The translations under genes were made by a program, and so were the position numbers. A stretch of DNA of 64,000 bases from Enoplosus armatus (lineage: Eukaryota; Chordata; Actinopteri; Centrarchiformes; Enoplosidae). Positions 12,961 to 36,931 of this stretch are shown piece by piece. Numbering within the stretch: position 1 is the stretch's first letter; the number at the start of each line of letters is the position of its first letter. A model generated the notes under the pieces. That model was not told the origin of the DNA, did no database searches, and worked only from the letters and a program-made list of their open reading frames with translations. The stretch covers positions 10,874,333 to 10,938,332 of the forward strand of contig NC_092189.1 in assembly GCF_043641665.1 (NCBI RefSeq), read 5' to 3'.

Positions 12961-15900
12961 CTGGAGCTGATCTTAAAAAAAAACACACTGGATTTGTAAT
13001 AGGATTCATGGCTGGGGCTACAATTGGGAGTGTAATTATTGTTATTGTGATAAGCCAATCATGAGGCTGGGTGTTTCTCTACAGCTGGAGTGTTCACACA
13101 TTTAGTGCCTGAAATTACCACGATGGGGGCACGTGTCAAGTATGTACTGTTTGTTTATGTAAAACACACTGTATACAGCCCTGTAGACAAATTTCCACTT
13201 CCATCCATGTATCTGTTGTTCTTGATAGTGCTTTGAAAGCGAGCTGATTATTACAAGTGCATTTTCATGCAGGAGGAAAAATCCTATCTGTTTGATCTCG
13301 CAGGCAAAAATATGGGCAGCACAACAGAATCTCATCTCTTGTGTCAGCTATTCTTCCGCACTGTGATATTCCCATGGGAACGCATTTCTGCTGCGCGAAT
13401 CACAGTCAGATCAGTGCGGGCCGTTTCTTATCTGGACATGAAAGAAGGGAAGATGGAAGAGGGAGGTGTGAAAGGGGGAGAGGAAGGGAAAGAGGAGGGG
13501 GAGAGGCTGGGCTCCCCTGGGAATGATAATACCTGAAATTCACTGGGCGGCCCCTTGAATCAAGCTCATCATCATTTCATGAGCAGGTATTGTACTTATC
13601 CCTATTACACTCCAAGATACAACCTCTGCTCGGCTGTTCTCCCTCTGTCTCTGCCCGATTGATGGGGTGGATTAGACAGTTATATTGTTTATGTGTGTGC
13701 CACAGCCCGTGTTACAGCATGCCTGGGGATTTTATTATTAGTTTGATAGTTTTCTTTCATTCATCTGCGGTCGTCACGAGCATTGTTGTTGTTTGATAGC
13801 ATCTCTGGTTCACGTCAGGTCAGCAGATCTGTTATTGCTGTTCTGCTGCAGGTGTAAAAGTCTTAATAAAACTGTTGTGCTTTAGTCAGAGATTCTGCAG
13901 AGCTCGGGATAGGTTTTCTCAGCTGAATAGGCAGTTGATTTGATCGGCAGACCCTGCAGCATGAAACCACACTGACAAGTGCAGTTATCTCTACTTGCCC
14001 CTTCCACCCACCCACCCCCCAACTCCCACGCTCGCTCACACATTCACACGCACTCACAGACGTGCCTTATCCATAAGCACTATGACTTTCACCTCTGAGT
14101 GATGTCCATTGTCTGTATAAGGAGAGACCCATTACGAATCCTCAGTCCCAATGGAGACATTGTGCTGCCCGCCATGCTCCCTCGTCCTTCAGCAGCGTCC
14201 TGAGATGACAGTAGATAAACAATGGGAACAAACAGTCACTCCCACCAGCATTGATCTGGCTCCCTCGCCCCCCTTGCTCTCACCAACAACGCCACATTGA
14301 TTCCACCTACACTCAATTTATATGAAAGCCCCCCTGCCCCACCTCCCTTTTCTACCAGGACTGACAAAAATGATGAATGACCAACCCCTTCCTCCCTCTG
14401 CCTCCACCTCCCTGTGCCTTGCGCTGGCTGTCCGAGGCACTACAAGCCTATTTCTCCCCTCAGAAATCCAATAGAGTGAGCTCCCCTTTTCTCGGAAGTG
14501 TAGGTTTTTTTATTTTTTTCTTGCAGGAGGGTGGGGGGTTCCTATAATTTCCACACATAAACACATCACTGGCGTAATTTCAACCCTGCAAGACATCCAT
14601 ATGCATGATGTCAAACCATCAAAAAAGACCACTGAAGCAAATTATTATGTATTTCAATGGCTCACACTGTAGGATCTCCTCTCCTGTGGCTGCAGCGGTG
14701 TCACTCAAAGAGGAAATCATATGCAGAGCTGCCAAAGTGGGGTCAATTATTTCTGTTTCTCATTGGCTTAATCAGTCCATTCTCTCGTTATGTATCTGAT
14801 TAATCTATCCACCGTGTAATCACATGTATTAGATTGCAGTTAATTTAGACATGACACCTTGGCTGTTTAGCATTTGCAGATGATAATGGTTCGATTGTCC
14901 GTCTTAATGGAGTTTCAGCTTACTGCAGTGTTTTCTATCTCTGTGCCGTCCTTGGCTCCTTCTCAGCTACTAATAAAGGGTCTGCAGTATACAAATAATG
15001 TCTTCCATGGTCTCAACTGCTTTTTTTTTTTATTGTACAGATCCAGTGTCCCCATGCCTGTAAATGGGGCACAGAGTGTCTATAAATAGATATACTGTGG
15101 TAGCGAGCTGCTGGTGGTTATCAGCAGGGGGGGGGTTTGTGTGTGTGTGTATGTGTGTGCAGTGCTTTTTTATGTGCTGCGTGGAGGTGATCGAGGCTAT
15201 TGATGAAGGTGTTGGTTCCACTCTTGCCATTCCACCCCACCACCCAGGCGCGTTATACCGTGGAGGAAAGTCTCCATTTCGCATCTCAGCTCCACCGTTC
15301 CCTAATGACCCTTCCCCGCTTCGTCTCCGCCACGCCTCAGTTTTCCCATGGCTCCCACACCTCATCCACACTGCTTTTCACACTGTGAGGTAATCCATTT
15401 TACACTTCCTGCCGCTCTCAGGCTTCCAAACCTCCCGTCTTCTTTTTAGATCTGGGACCTCAAGCAGGAGGGATCCATCGAAGATGAAAAAGACTCGGAG
15501 AGCGCCATGTATATTTTATTCTCTGCCCTCTGTTTTTATTCCTCTTGGTCCTAATCGTCCCCACATAATATGAATGTGTAATCGTGCCACTATGCCTGCG
15601 CCTGCTCAGGTTATATTCATGGAGGAAGATATCTGTGTTGATGAGATCTGACACGATCCCTCTAATGGAAGTCTGAGGGTGGGATCTCGCTCTGTCTGGT
15701 GCTGAATATACAGTACGGTAGTGGTACAGAAATGCCCCAATTCTCCCTAATTATCATTGAACACACTTTAGCTGTCTTCCTATTCTCTTCATAATTGCTC
15801 TTAGGAAAAGATTGCACTCCCATGTCTGGATTTGAAGACGAGTCCCTGCCTCTTTGTCCCATTACGGTGTCAACGAATAACATTGCAATCATTTCAATTA

Positions 15901-18900
15901 TGACAGTGCCGGGACTGAGGTCTTCAAGTAGGGCCTTGAGATGTAATTGGAGGGGCACGGGCGAATTGAGGCATTTTTCTTCTGTGAAATTGCCTCAGTC
16001 TTGGGGACAGTAAATTGAGGTGCTGAAAAATGATGTGATAATTCAGCCGCATGGTTTGGTAGGGGAAATGGTGTGAAAGTCACTTTCTGGAGAATTAGAA
16101 GGCAAAACTACATTTCCCTCCCGAGTCCTCTGTCCTTCACGCAGCGGCATGAAATGAATTGATGAGACAGAGGGAGAGGGAAGTGTCGGTGTAAATGTTT
16201 GCAGCTAAAATGAAGCTGCCTGCTTGTGCATTCAGATTGGCTGAAGGGTGGGAGGCGGAAGTTGGAGTGAGGATTCGGTGCCGCGTTCCACACTATTTCA
16301 CGGCCTAAGCCTTTAATCGCAGCAGCCACAATGGATGCATAAAATGGAATTCAAATTTCAGATTGATTGATTCTATATTGATGAATGCCAAGGCTGACTT
16401 AAGGGGGGGGAAAAAACCTGCAACTGTAGCTTTTAAATGTAACCTCTTTAAGAAGGCGAGTCCATGCTCCTCTCATGTGCCTGTTTTGTTGCTTTTAGAT
16501 GTGCTTCAAAAGAAATATGAAAATTCCTGCTTTTTGAAGTTTAATCTCTCAAGAAAGGGTAGGAGGCTGAATGTAAATACAGAAATTTGCTTTAGCTTTG
16601 CTCCTTGCTGCTTGTGGTGGAGAATTTCAACACAGTGGTCTTGTAGCTGTTGACGGTGGTCACAACACCTCTAAAACTGTAGCTTCTAAATTTGTCACCT
16701 CTGGATTTAGATTAAATCCTCTAAATGAGTAACACGTGCGCCATTTTATAAAAGGACTAGGAGTAAAGACACACAGCATTTCGACCCCATATAATGTTCA
16801 ATCCTCGCCTTTGTCACTCTATTGTGTCTCGTCTCTTAATCCGTTCAAGGCATCTCACACAGTAACAGAGCTGGCATAAGAACATTTGGTACTGTTTGCA
16901 GTGTCGAGATTAACAGGATTACAGATTAGGGATTACATTGGCGTCATTCTTACCCATTTAACCTTGGCCCATGCCCCTGGCGTACAATTCAGGCGGTCAG
17001 ACCAAACTTGTTTTTGTGTTTGTGAGGCCTGAGTGTTTGCACAAAAGCTCAGTGATGTTTGTTCAGGAATAAATGCAAACAAAACACGTGTGCTTTGTAG
17101 TGAGATCATTTGGATTGTAGATCTTCTAATGAGTCTCTCGGGTCCATCTCCGCTGTGATTGTGTATTGATGTGTGTGTTTACCAAAGTGGCTCTACAAAG
17201 ACCGGAAAGTGACAACAACAGTAGCCTTTTGATGACTTCCGTATGGATTACTGCCCTCCCTCTATTTCCTTCTGCAGTTTCCATGCCTCTGAACACAACG
17301 TAACTCCGGCGTTTCCATGGAGGACGTGCGGTTGCCAAGGCCTGTGGTGATTGAACACAGAGGGTCATCGTTTATTTCTGTCAGTCAGTGGTGAGGGGAC
17401 GGATTGGGGGAGAGGGGCAGCAGGGGGAGAGGGGGGCACTGTTTGGTCCCCGAGGGGCTCGGAGGATCCAGCTCTCCTTTTTTAAAAGTTTATTTGTCAA
17501 AGGGATCACCTACGGCTAGCTTGACTCCGGTTGACAGTGTTAATGTACTGACTCTCCTCACAAGCCCTGGGACACTTAGTCTCGTTCACACTTTAAAAGA
17601 AGTGCAACAGCAGTGTTGGGGTGGGAGGGGAAAGAGGGGAACAGAACGTGTGAGGCTACATATGGCCAGCCTTAGAGGTGTTTATCCAGAGAGTTGTTAC
17701 AGCTGAAGACCAGGCTACGTCCCCCCTGTTCCTCATTGTCTCTCATTAATCTAGCAGTATGGTTCTGGCCTGCTTCCCATGATGTCGAGGGAGCAGGTTT
17801 GAGTGACCACCCACCCTGAGGATAAGCATTAGTCTGTCCTCTTGGCCGTCACCTGCTATTGTTTATGCCTCCACTTCAATCTGTCACCATCTTTCAGCTG
17901 CTATAAAATAACGGGGAGACTATTTTAATTGATGTTTTCAAAGCCTTAAGTTAGATGGTCGCCTTAAGGGTGAATGTCTCGCCCACCAATCTGTTTTTTC
18001 TCCCTCAAGGTAGTTGATCATCTTGTCCTTTCCTCTGCTTTTGTCTCGCTTTCCACTCATGTTGTCGTCTCCCTTTGCTGTTCCTTTTTCCCCCTCTTAT
18101 TGGTCTGTCTGCCACATCCATTTAGGGAGACTTTTAGTCCACGTGTGCAATTACAAAGCTCATGTTTAGTCTGAGCTCTTTCCATGATTGAGAATGAAAA
18201 GGTTGGTTATCAGATACGCGTTAGTCTCCATCTGCCTCTCCCTTTATGCATGAGTTAAGACACTGACTCTCTTTGACAGACTGAAAACACTCTGGTCTCT
18301 ACACACCTTTTGGCTGCTCTTTACCTTACAGATATGTCTGCTGGCTATACCTCTCATCCGCTCCTGCTAAGCATGAAATATTCATGTTCTCTTTTCTTCC
18401 TCCTCTGCATTTTTGCATCTATTATTTTGGAGGAAGGAGGACGGAGATGTTTGCGGTTGTATCTAGGCTTCTTCTAAGGTATACACGGCACAGAAAGTAG
18501 AAGACACATTAGGTGAGATGGGCGTGCGGACATTTGAGATCCATTAGCCATTATTCTCTTCAGTCAGTGCTATGTCCTCATCTCCGTTGTAGTCTAATGT
18601 ATTGTACTTTCTATTTAGCTGGCCTGATCCCAAAGCTGTAGCTTCACACTCAAGGCCTTGAGCTTTCCCTCCATTTGTGTCAGCTACTCTCTTACTCCCC
18701 CTCTCAGGCCATCACCCGCTCCCTCCCTCTATCTCGCTCTCCCTCTCCCTTCCTCCCTTCAGTTGTAGCTCTTTGTTTCTCAGTCTGAAGGTCAACATTG
18801 GGAGGCGGTCATCGCTGCTGCGAATTGGGCAAGGAGTGAGGTTTTCTGTGCCCCTACTCTGTTTGTGTTGTGTCACCATTTAATCTGCTCCAAAGCCACG

Positions 18901-19215
18901 CCAACAGTGTCCTCAGAGTCACGACAGAGCTCAGTGTCTTGCTGCAGACAAAGATAACATGTCTTCATTCTGATTAATCATTTAAGCCTCTTTCGTAGAG
19001 TAGAGCTGAGTGGTATTTGTTTGAAGTCATTATTGCATCATCAATAGTTATATTCCTGATCAATGTAGAACGCAATTGGGGGTAAATATATGTAAAATCA
19101 CATGTGAGCTTGTTAAACTGATGTTCAAAGTAGTGAACCGTGTGCTGCATAACATGAGAATTCATTGATTAAAGGTGAAGGTGTGGTGTTTTTGACCATT
19201 AGTTGCGCATTTGCT
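12957..19215. other. Non-coding stretch with possible conserved blocks
   Basis: No exon recognised. Two blocks (14,650-14,870 and 15,790-16,020) have few simple repeats and carry TTAATC, ATTAGA and CAATTATGAC-type motifs, as deeply conserved enhancers often do. The region 13,440-13,510 is purine-rich and 14,260-14,420 is pyrimidine-rich. Only comparison with other fish could decide whether the blocks are conserved. Confidence 0.3.
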
Positions 19216-19218
19216 CCT

Positions 19219-19265
19219 GTAATTTCCTCCCCGAGGATCAATAAAGTATTTCTGATTCTGATTCT
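19219..19265 (+). repeat. LINE-type 3' tail, copy 1
   Basis: The core GATCAATAAAGTATTTCTG is followed by GATTCT repeats. The same segment recurs at 55,651-55,704. A conserved 3' end running into a short tandem tail is typical of 5'-truncated non-LTR retrotransposons in fish. The exact clade is not determined. Confidence 0.6.
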
Positions 19266-19541
19266 ATGAAGCCATGTTTTTGACCACGAATGAATACCTG
19301 TTTTGTTTGTCTCAGTGTGACACAATACACATTCATGTTGCGATGGTTTCACACCATTCCACTGACGTACAGGTGGCGGTAGTGCACCAAGAAAGGCAGC
19401 AGCGTCCCAGCAAAGGCAGTGAAGAAGAAGAATGCTAACATTTCCAAATGCTTTCAACCCGTTTGTTAGATGTCGAGGATACACACACACTGCTCTTTGG
19501 TGAGAAACACTGGATGTAAACACAAACTTTGTTTCTATCCT

Positions 19542-19574
19542 CTAGGACATCTCTGAAAATTAGAGATGTCCTAG
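19542..19574. other. Perfect 13-bp inverted repeat (hairpin)
   Basis: The arms CTAGGACATCTCT and AGAGATGTCCTAG are exact reverse complements separated by 7 nt. It sits just upstream of the minus-strand dispersed-repeat fragment at 19,600. It could be a local palindrome made during element insertion; there is no sign of a pre-miRNA-length stem. Confidence 0.8.
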
Positions 19575-19599
19575 TTTCCAAAAACCAAGATGATATCCT

Positions 19600-19690
19600 C
19601 AGACATTTTAGAGACGAAACTAATCAATTACTTGAAAAATTAACCAACTGATTACTCAGTAATTAAGATGATCATTAGTTGCAGCCCAAG
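19600..19690 (-). repeat. Dispersed fish repeat, copy 3 (partial)
   Basis: Read on the minus strand this starts GGGCTGCAACTAATGATCAT and carries AATCAGTTGG and AATTGATTAG blocks. These match the 5' part of the family seen at 4,336 and 29,633. Only about 90 nt remain. Confidence 0.55.
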
Positions 19691-20664
19691 ATTCTGCTGA
19701 AAGTCAGTGAATGGTGATATTGAATTATTCTCCAGACCTCATAACTAGAATTTGGTGATAAGAAACTTCATCACTGGACGTTTTAAATGTGTTTAAGTGC
19801 CAACACGAGTCCTTTTGCCCAGAAGACCTGAAACAAGTGTCAGGCCTCGGTGTCGTGTTGAAAGTCGTCTCCTATTTCCTCTTCTGCTTCACTGTCCCCA
19901 GCAACAGTCACTTCCTGTGGCTAATCATACTTTGATATGCCGTGGCACGAACCCTGGCTCCCTCAGAAATGAACAAACAAGGTACCGGGTGGGGGGGGGG
20001 GGGGGGTTCAAGGGACCAGGCCTGTTGGTTTTTTGTCTGCTCCGCTGCGATACATTCTCTGAACACCCACTTGTTTTTTCACGGCCTCTCTTTACATTAG
20101 ACTCTGCCTCCCTGTGAAGAGGAAATTTGGACACGACTCAGAGAAAAAGAAGTGTGATTTCTTCCACTACACTCGCAGGGAGATTTAAGGCATCGTGTTA
20201 AGCTTTGCTGGAAGGCTTGAGGGGGCAGAGCTGCTCGCCAGAATGCTGACCTTGATTACATTAAAGGGACACTATATGTGCTTGATTTCCCCCCCATGTA
20301 ATACTGTGTGTACATGAATGATAACTGCAATTATCAAAGGATTGTCTTTATAGAATCCTGTCAGAAATAATGTATGGAATGATCTGAAGTTTGTCTCTCA
20401 TCACACTGAAAAAAAAAATCACTTATTGATTGCAATGTAGCCCATAGGATTCACTGTGCTCAGCATAGTATGGCTACTCTTGTATTTTTAATGTTACTCA
20501 CCTTTAATTAAACCTTGGTTTATAGTGTTACTGATAAACCCTTTTGAAGGCATTATCAAGTCCATTTTATGTCTGATGAGTCTTGATGGGTTTGGTGGTC
20601 ACTGTTTAATGTCTTTGGGTTGAGAGGGCTGTGACTCTACTTGAATGGGTATCTAGGGTTTTAT

Positions 20665-20666
<2 letters not shown>
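19691..20666. other. Non-coding stretch with a G16 run
   Basis: No gene recognised. A run of 16 G lies at 19,991-20,006 and could form a quadruplex or be a length-variable assembly spot. Other long G runs lie at 33,016-33,029 and 38,495-38,506. Confidence 0.5.

Positions 20667-20758
<92 letters not shown>
20667..20758. repeat. (GT)n microsatellite
   Basis: A pure GT run of about 92 nt, about 750 nt upstream of the ndst1 coding-exon acceptor. Confidence 0.97.
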
Positions 20759-20759
<1 letters not shown>

Positions 20760-21503
20760 TCCGCCTCCGATAGCTCTCCACCTGTCTCATTTCTCCAGCA
20801 GACCTCGGCATGGAGAATGGATGTTTTTGTAAGTGAGTAGCTCACGCCGTTTTCCTGCCACATCTTGTACCATTCACATTTGGTGTGATGGAGATTGACT
20901 GAAGAACTGGTGTATTATGATAGGTCTGCAGAGGGTATGGCGATGTATATTGAGTGTGATAAGGATCCCACTGTTGCCAGGTCTGTCTGTCACTGTCATC
21001 CACTCCTCTGCTCTTGGATCGCTTCCCTTCCTTCAGCTCTCTCCCTTCTCCTGCACTCCATATTGGTCTCAATACTGTTGAGGAGTTGAGGGAAAAAGAA
21101 GGCGAGTGTCCCCGCGGGCGATGGCTTCACTTGTATGCAGTCACACAGTCATACTGGACTGAATCGGGAATTGGCTCGCCGCGAGGCTTTGTTGTCACTC
21201 ACATTCTGCCTATTGATTGTGTGGAGGCTGCGTGAGCGAGTGATTTTTTTGTGTGTGTGTGTTTATGTTTGCGCACACAGGGGTGAGGTGTGTGTGTGTA
21301 GGGGGAAATTGGCAGCTCTTACTTTGTGTAGGTGAATGCAAGGACTAGTTTGGAGTGAACTTTTTGGAGTGTTGGCACAGGCAGCACACACACATCTCCC
21401 ACACACTGCTAAACCCACACAACAAAAGAATATGCTGTTTGTTCTATAGGAGCTGATGCTGTGTTTTTCAGATTTTAACATTTTCATCTTGTTGTTTTTC
21501 TAG

Positions 21504-21980
21504 GTCAGGAGAGTCGATCCTGAGGGAATGGTGCTGCTGAGATGACCTGTGGGACCTTACTTTTCTCCAGAGATCATTCTCCTATCAAAAGAGTGGAGCG
21601 AAATCTTGCCGGGACATGGTTGGCAGCTTCACGTGATGGACAGGTGATGGAGTCCTCCATCATCTTTCTCCACCGGTGACTCGGCCAGCCAGCCCTCCCT
21701 CTGAGGCATAAGTGTGTACCAGCAGTCCAAGGCCCCCTATTTCTCTGCCATGGTGACATAAGCAGCGCTGCAATATGAGGGAGAGCCAACGTGACACCGT
21801 CTCATTTCTTTCTCCAGTAGCTGCTGCAGCTGCTACCTCAACGCCATTTGTATTTAGCTCCATAAGAAGACTGACTTTGTTGTGAGTAATCCCTGTTCGC
21901 CATTTTCTACCCACACCAAGAGAGGCTGTCCCCAAGGCGTGTTGCTGGGCCGGTGGGGCGGGGCGGTGTGGCGTGAGACG
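21504..21980 (+). promoter_or_regulatory. ndst1: ndst1 5' UTR exon with a chain of short upstream ORFs
   Basis: A strong acceptor (TTGTTTTTCTAG) ends at 21,503, and the exon then runs without a donor-acceptor pair into the coding start at 21,981. Upstream ATG-to-stop ORFs lie at 21,528-21,545, 21,616-21,636, 21,636-21,647, 21,647-21,679, 21,750-21,761 and 21,775-21,885 (36 codons). Three of them chain through overlapping ATGA. The last 95 nt before the start have no ATG and are GC-rich. Mammalian NDST mRNAs are known for long 5' UTRs that restrain translation; a similar role here is inferred. Confidence 0.65.
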
Positions 21981-33958
<11,978 letters not shown>

Positions 33959-35870
33959 CAGCACCACGGGGGGAGACCACAGCTCCACACACTGAACCAC
34001 TGCTCCACCCTGCTGGGGGAAGCTGGCCGAGTGGCCTGAAATGTTGAAGATCCCAAATGGTTTTGAAAGAGACTGAAATATATGGAGATTTGTAGAACTC
34101 AAAACTTAACTGTGATCTTCCCAAATGAACAGGACAACAGTGGATGGTGAGCACGAAGAGAGCTTAGTTGCTTTCGGCAGCTGATAGCGCTCCCCTCTCT
34201 CCCTGAGCTTCGAGATGCCGTTACTCCCCTGCAGGACAAACCAGGACCATGGAAGCCCTCGTGATGGCCTCCACTGTGTCCTGAAGAAGAAGGAAAGGCT
34301 CAGTGATGCACAGGAGGGACCTTCACTGCTTGATAATCACATCCCTGCTCTCCTTTTAATCAAACCTTCTCTTCTTCTTCGCATGAACTTCATCTTGAAA
34401 ATCAAAGGAAGGAAAATAAAGTCTGAAGTCTTCACAGTCTCAGCTCTGGGAAAACAGGTGGAAGAGCATCACCCGTGTCTCCACATTAAAACAGGCAACG
34501 TAACATTGACTAAATGGATGACAGCCTGACTGACAGACAGACATTGGTTGCAAATGCCTTTGATATATGTGAAGTGTTTGTGTGAGAGGAGAATGGGACA
34601 TCTGGAGTCTTGACTCAGGCTGCATGTTGTAGCCTCACTTGATAGGCCTTGGTAGAATCTAGTTATCGCATTTACAAGTGCCAGGACAGAATCTTCATTA
34701 AAATATTACAACATGGACTTTTGAGGGTTCTCATTTTTTTTTATTTTTTTTTTTAAGTTTTATGTTTTGTTTTCTTTACTCCAGACTTTGTTTTAACATT
34801 TCTATAATGCTGATGGCAATGCATTATCGTAGAATGTACCAAAACTAAACATCTTAGCTCAGTTTCCTCGTATAGGCCGGATGTACAGCAGACTGGTTTG
34901 TTTTAAACTGTTCGGCTCAGCCTCCTCTGTAGTCAGTTCCATGACCATTAAACTGGCTAAAGCAGGAACAGTAGGATAGATGTTGAAAGCACAATATTTA
35001 AGGCACTCAAGTGAACATCGATTCTGAACATAACAGGTTACTGGAAAGCACACTAACAAAAAACAGATCCTGCTACAATCTGTGAAGAAGATCATAAGCT
35101 AGCTACTGTATGTTTTAATTAAACACTCTGGTCCGAGAGATTCAGATGGTGTACAGGACAAGATTGTGCATTTCAAATCTGTTTTCAGCATTGTTCTTTT
35201 CTTTTTGTCAAAACTGTATATTTTGTCTTATATTTTGTTTCATTTAGTTTACTAGATGAGTTTAAGTTTGGGGGAGGAAAAAAAAGAAAAGCTGTCTCTG
35301 GGGAAAAACGTTTAAAGTTGCCAGGAAAACCAACAGTATGCCCAGTGAGACCATACAGACACTTGGTTGTCGGTCAAGGTGTTACCACTGCAACTAGATG
35401 TCAAGCATAGATAACAAAAAGCTGCTCTTATTGCAATAGTTTTGTACAATGTTCTGATGTAATAACAATGCACATGTTGGTCCTTTTATTTCCTGACTTT
35501 GTAATGTACATAATACGCAACCCCTCAGTAGACCTAAATTATTGAATGTGTTTGGGTTTACACTCTCCATCGGCCCATTCCCATAGTGTGAAATGTCAGT
35601 GCTGTGCTGAGGGGGGAAGTCTGGATTATTTCATTGTGCGGAGGTGTCGCTAAGATTGTTTCCTCTCATGTCCTCTCACTGCCAACTATTGTACACAGGT
35701 ACTGAGTCTCTCCATATAAAGTATTAAGTGATAACACATAACAGCAATGATGGTACTAATCTCCTGGACTGTATGATAAAGATTTGTAATTGTTGTCAAT
35801 AATTTTTACAGTGTAACTAATATTGTCGGTGCTTTTTAATTTGCAAATAAAACACCACTGTATTTTTCAA
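33959..35870 (+). other. ndst1: ndst1 3' UTR
   Basis: About 1.9 kb between the stop codon and a good polyadenylation signal at 35,846. No exon of another gene is seen. A T-rich patch lies at 34,735-34,755. Confidence 0.6.
35846..35851 (+). terminator. ndst1: Polyadenylation signal AATAAA, ndst1
   Basis: An AATAAA hexamer in AT-rich context, followed 20-35 nt later by T-rich sequence. It is a likely end of the ndst1 mRNA. Confidence 0.6.
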
Positions 35871-36439
35871 TAGCTGGATCTTTTTTCCCTCCTGTCTGTT
35901 CTCAGATCAAACCAACTTTTCACTTGTCACTCTTAACTTCAAATCAAGCAGGATGATGATGACTGCTTTTGTCAGAGACTGTCTGGCTTGACTATGGCTG
36001 AGAACTGTGATTGGTTTGTCTTTTGGTTTCAATTCATGAGCTACTTTCGAAAAGTAAACAACTTGAATCTCTCTCCCATTACGCATTTTGTTCAACAACA
36101 AAATAATTTTGGAATAATATTATTGTCCTTGAAGTTTAACCTAACCCAAGGTAGATTTACATGTGGCTCATGTTATCCTGATTTTAAATCCTTGTTGGGG
36201 AAAACACCAAAAATCTGCCAAAGAGACAATCCTCTTCTGTTGTTCCAGGAAGTAAACAGTGGTCATCATAAATTAAGATGAACTGCTGCATTTAAAAATA
36301 CTAATAAATCCGACAATTCACATGTCCTCATGGCTAGCCTACTACTGACAAATATTTCAGAATAAAAGTGTGTTTTAGTATTATTTAAATGTATTGTTCT
36401 ATTATTGGTGGTATTGGTATTGGTGGTTTGCTTATTTAT

Positions 36440-36500
36440 TTTCCCTGTAAAGCACTCTTGCCTAAAGTGCTTAAAGAAAAAGTACTATACAAATAAGGTT
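36440..36500 (+). repeat. Possible LINE/SINE 3' tail fragment
   Basis: CTGTAAAGCACT followed by AAGTGCTT and TACTATACAAATAAGG resembles the common fish retroelement end of the form TGTAAAGCACTTTG...TATACAAATAAAG. It is a short, diverged fragment between ndst1 and cd74. Confidence 0.4.
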
Positions 36501-36712
36501 ATAATTGTAGCCAAAGTATTCACTAGTATACAATATCTCTAAGTGATAATAAAAGTATAGTAATATTACAAAATATCTATTAGTAGTATTAAACCTACAT
36601 TAATTTGATCGAACATGTTAATTTAGGATTAACAATAGATATTACGATATAGTAGAACCAGTAAGGGTGAAATTCAGGCTGTAAAGAAACCCTCACTCCT
36701 TCACTGTTGTCT

Positions 36713-36790
36713 GCCTCTATCAACAAGTGACGGTGGTAAAATGTGACCAATCACGGCGCCGCTGAGCCATCCCACAGCGTTTTTAAGAGA
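36713..36790 (+). promoter_or_regulatory. cd74: cd74 promoter with X-box and inverted Y-box (CCAAT)
   Basis: CTATCAACAAGTGACG (36,717-36,732) resembles an MHC class II X box, with a TGACG X2-like end. 14 nt later GACCAATCA carries CCAAT at 36,747-36,751, the NF-Y site on the opposite face from the usual ATTGG. A TTTTTAAG element near 36,780 may serve as a TATA box. The coding start is 36,932. Mammalian CD74 is controlled through RFX, NF-Y and CIITA on X and Y boxes; function here is inferred from motif and position. Confidence 0.55.
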
Positions 36791-36931
36791 GGGGACTTCC
36801 CACATCCCTTCACCTTTCTGAGGAACCTGTCTGGTAAATCCTTCCTTATATCAACACGGTTTATGTGCCTGACCTGCCGGACTCTCGTCAGTTTGTTGCT
36901 CTGAAGAAGTTGAGGGAAACTTCCAGGACAG

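Noticed and set aside
15030..15393. Opposing ORFs of 113 and 109 codons
   Set aside because: Mutually overlapping on opposite strands, repeat-tinged and without domain features.
19125..19523. 132-codon minus-strand ORF
   Set aside because: It overlaps a LINE tail and has no recognisable domain.
21882..21980. N-terminal extension of the ndst1 reading frame
   Set aside because: The frame is open but has no ATG, and the family N terminus begins at the ATG at 21,981.
35846..36713. Possible rps14 between ndst1 and cd74
   Set aside because: Human has RPS14 here, but no ribosomal protein reading frame or exon was found in this space.
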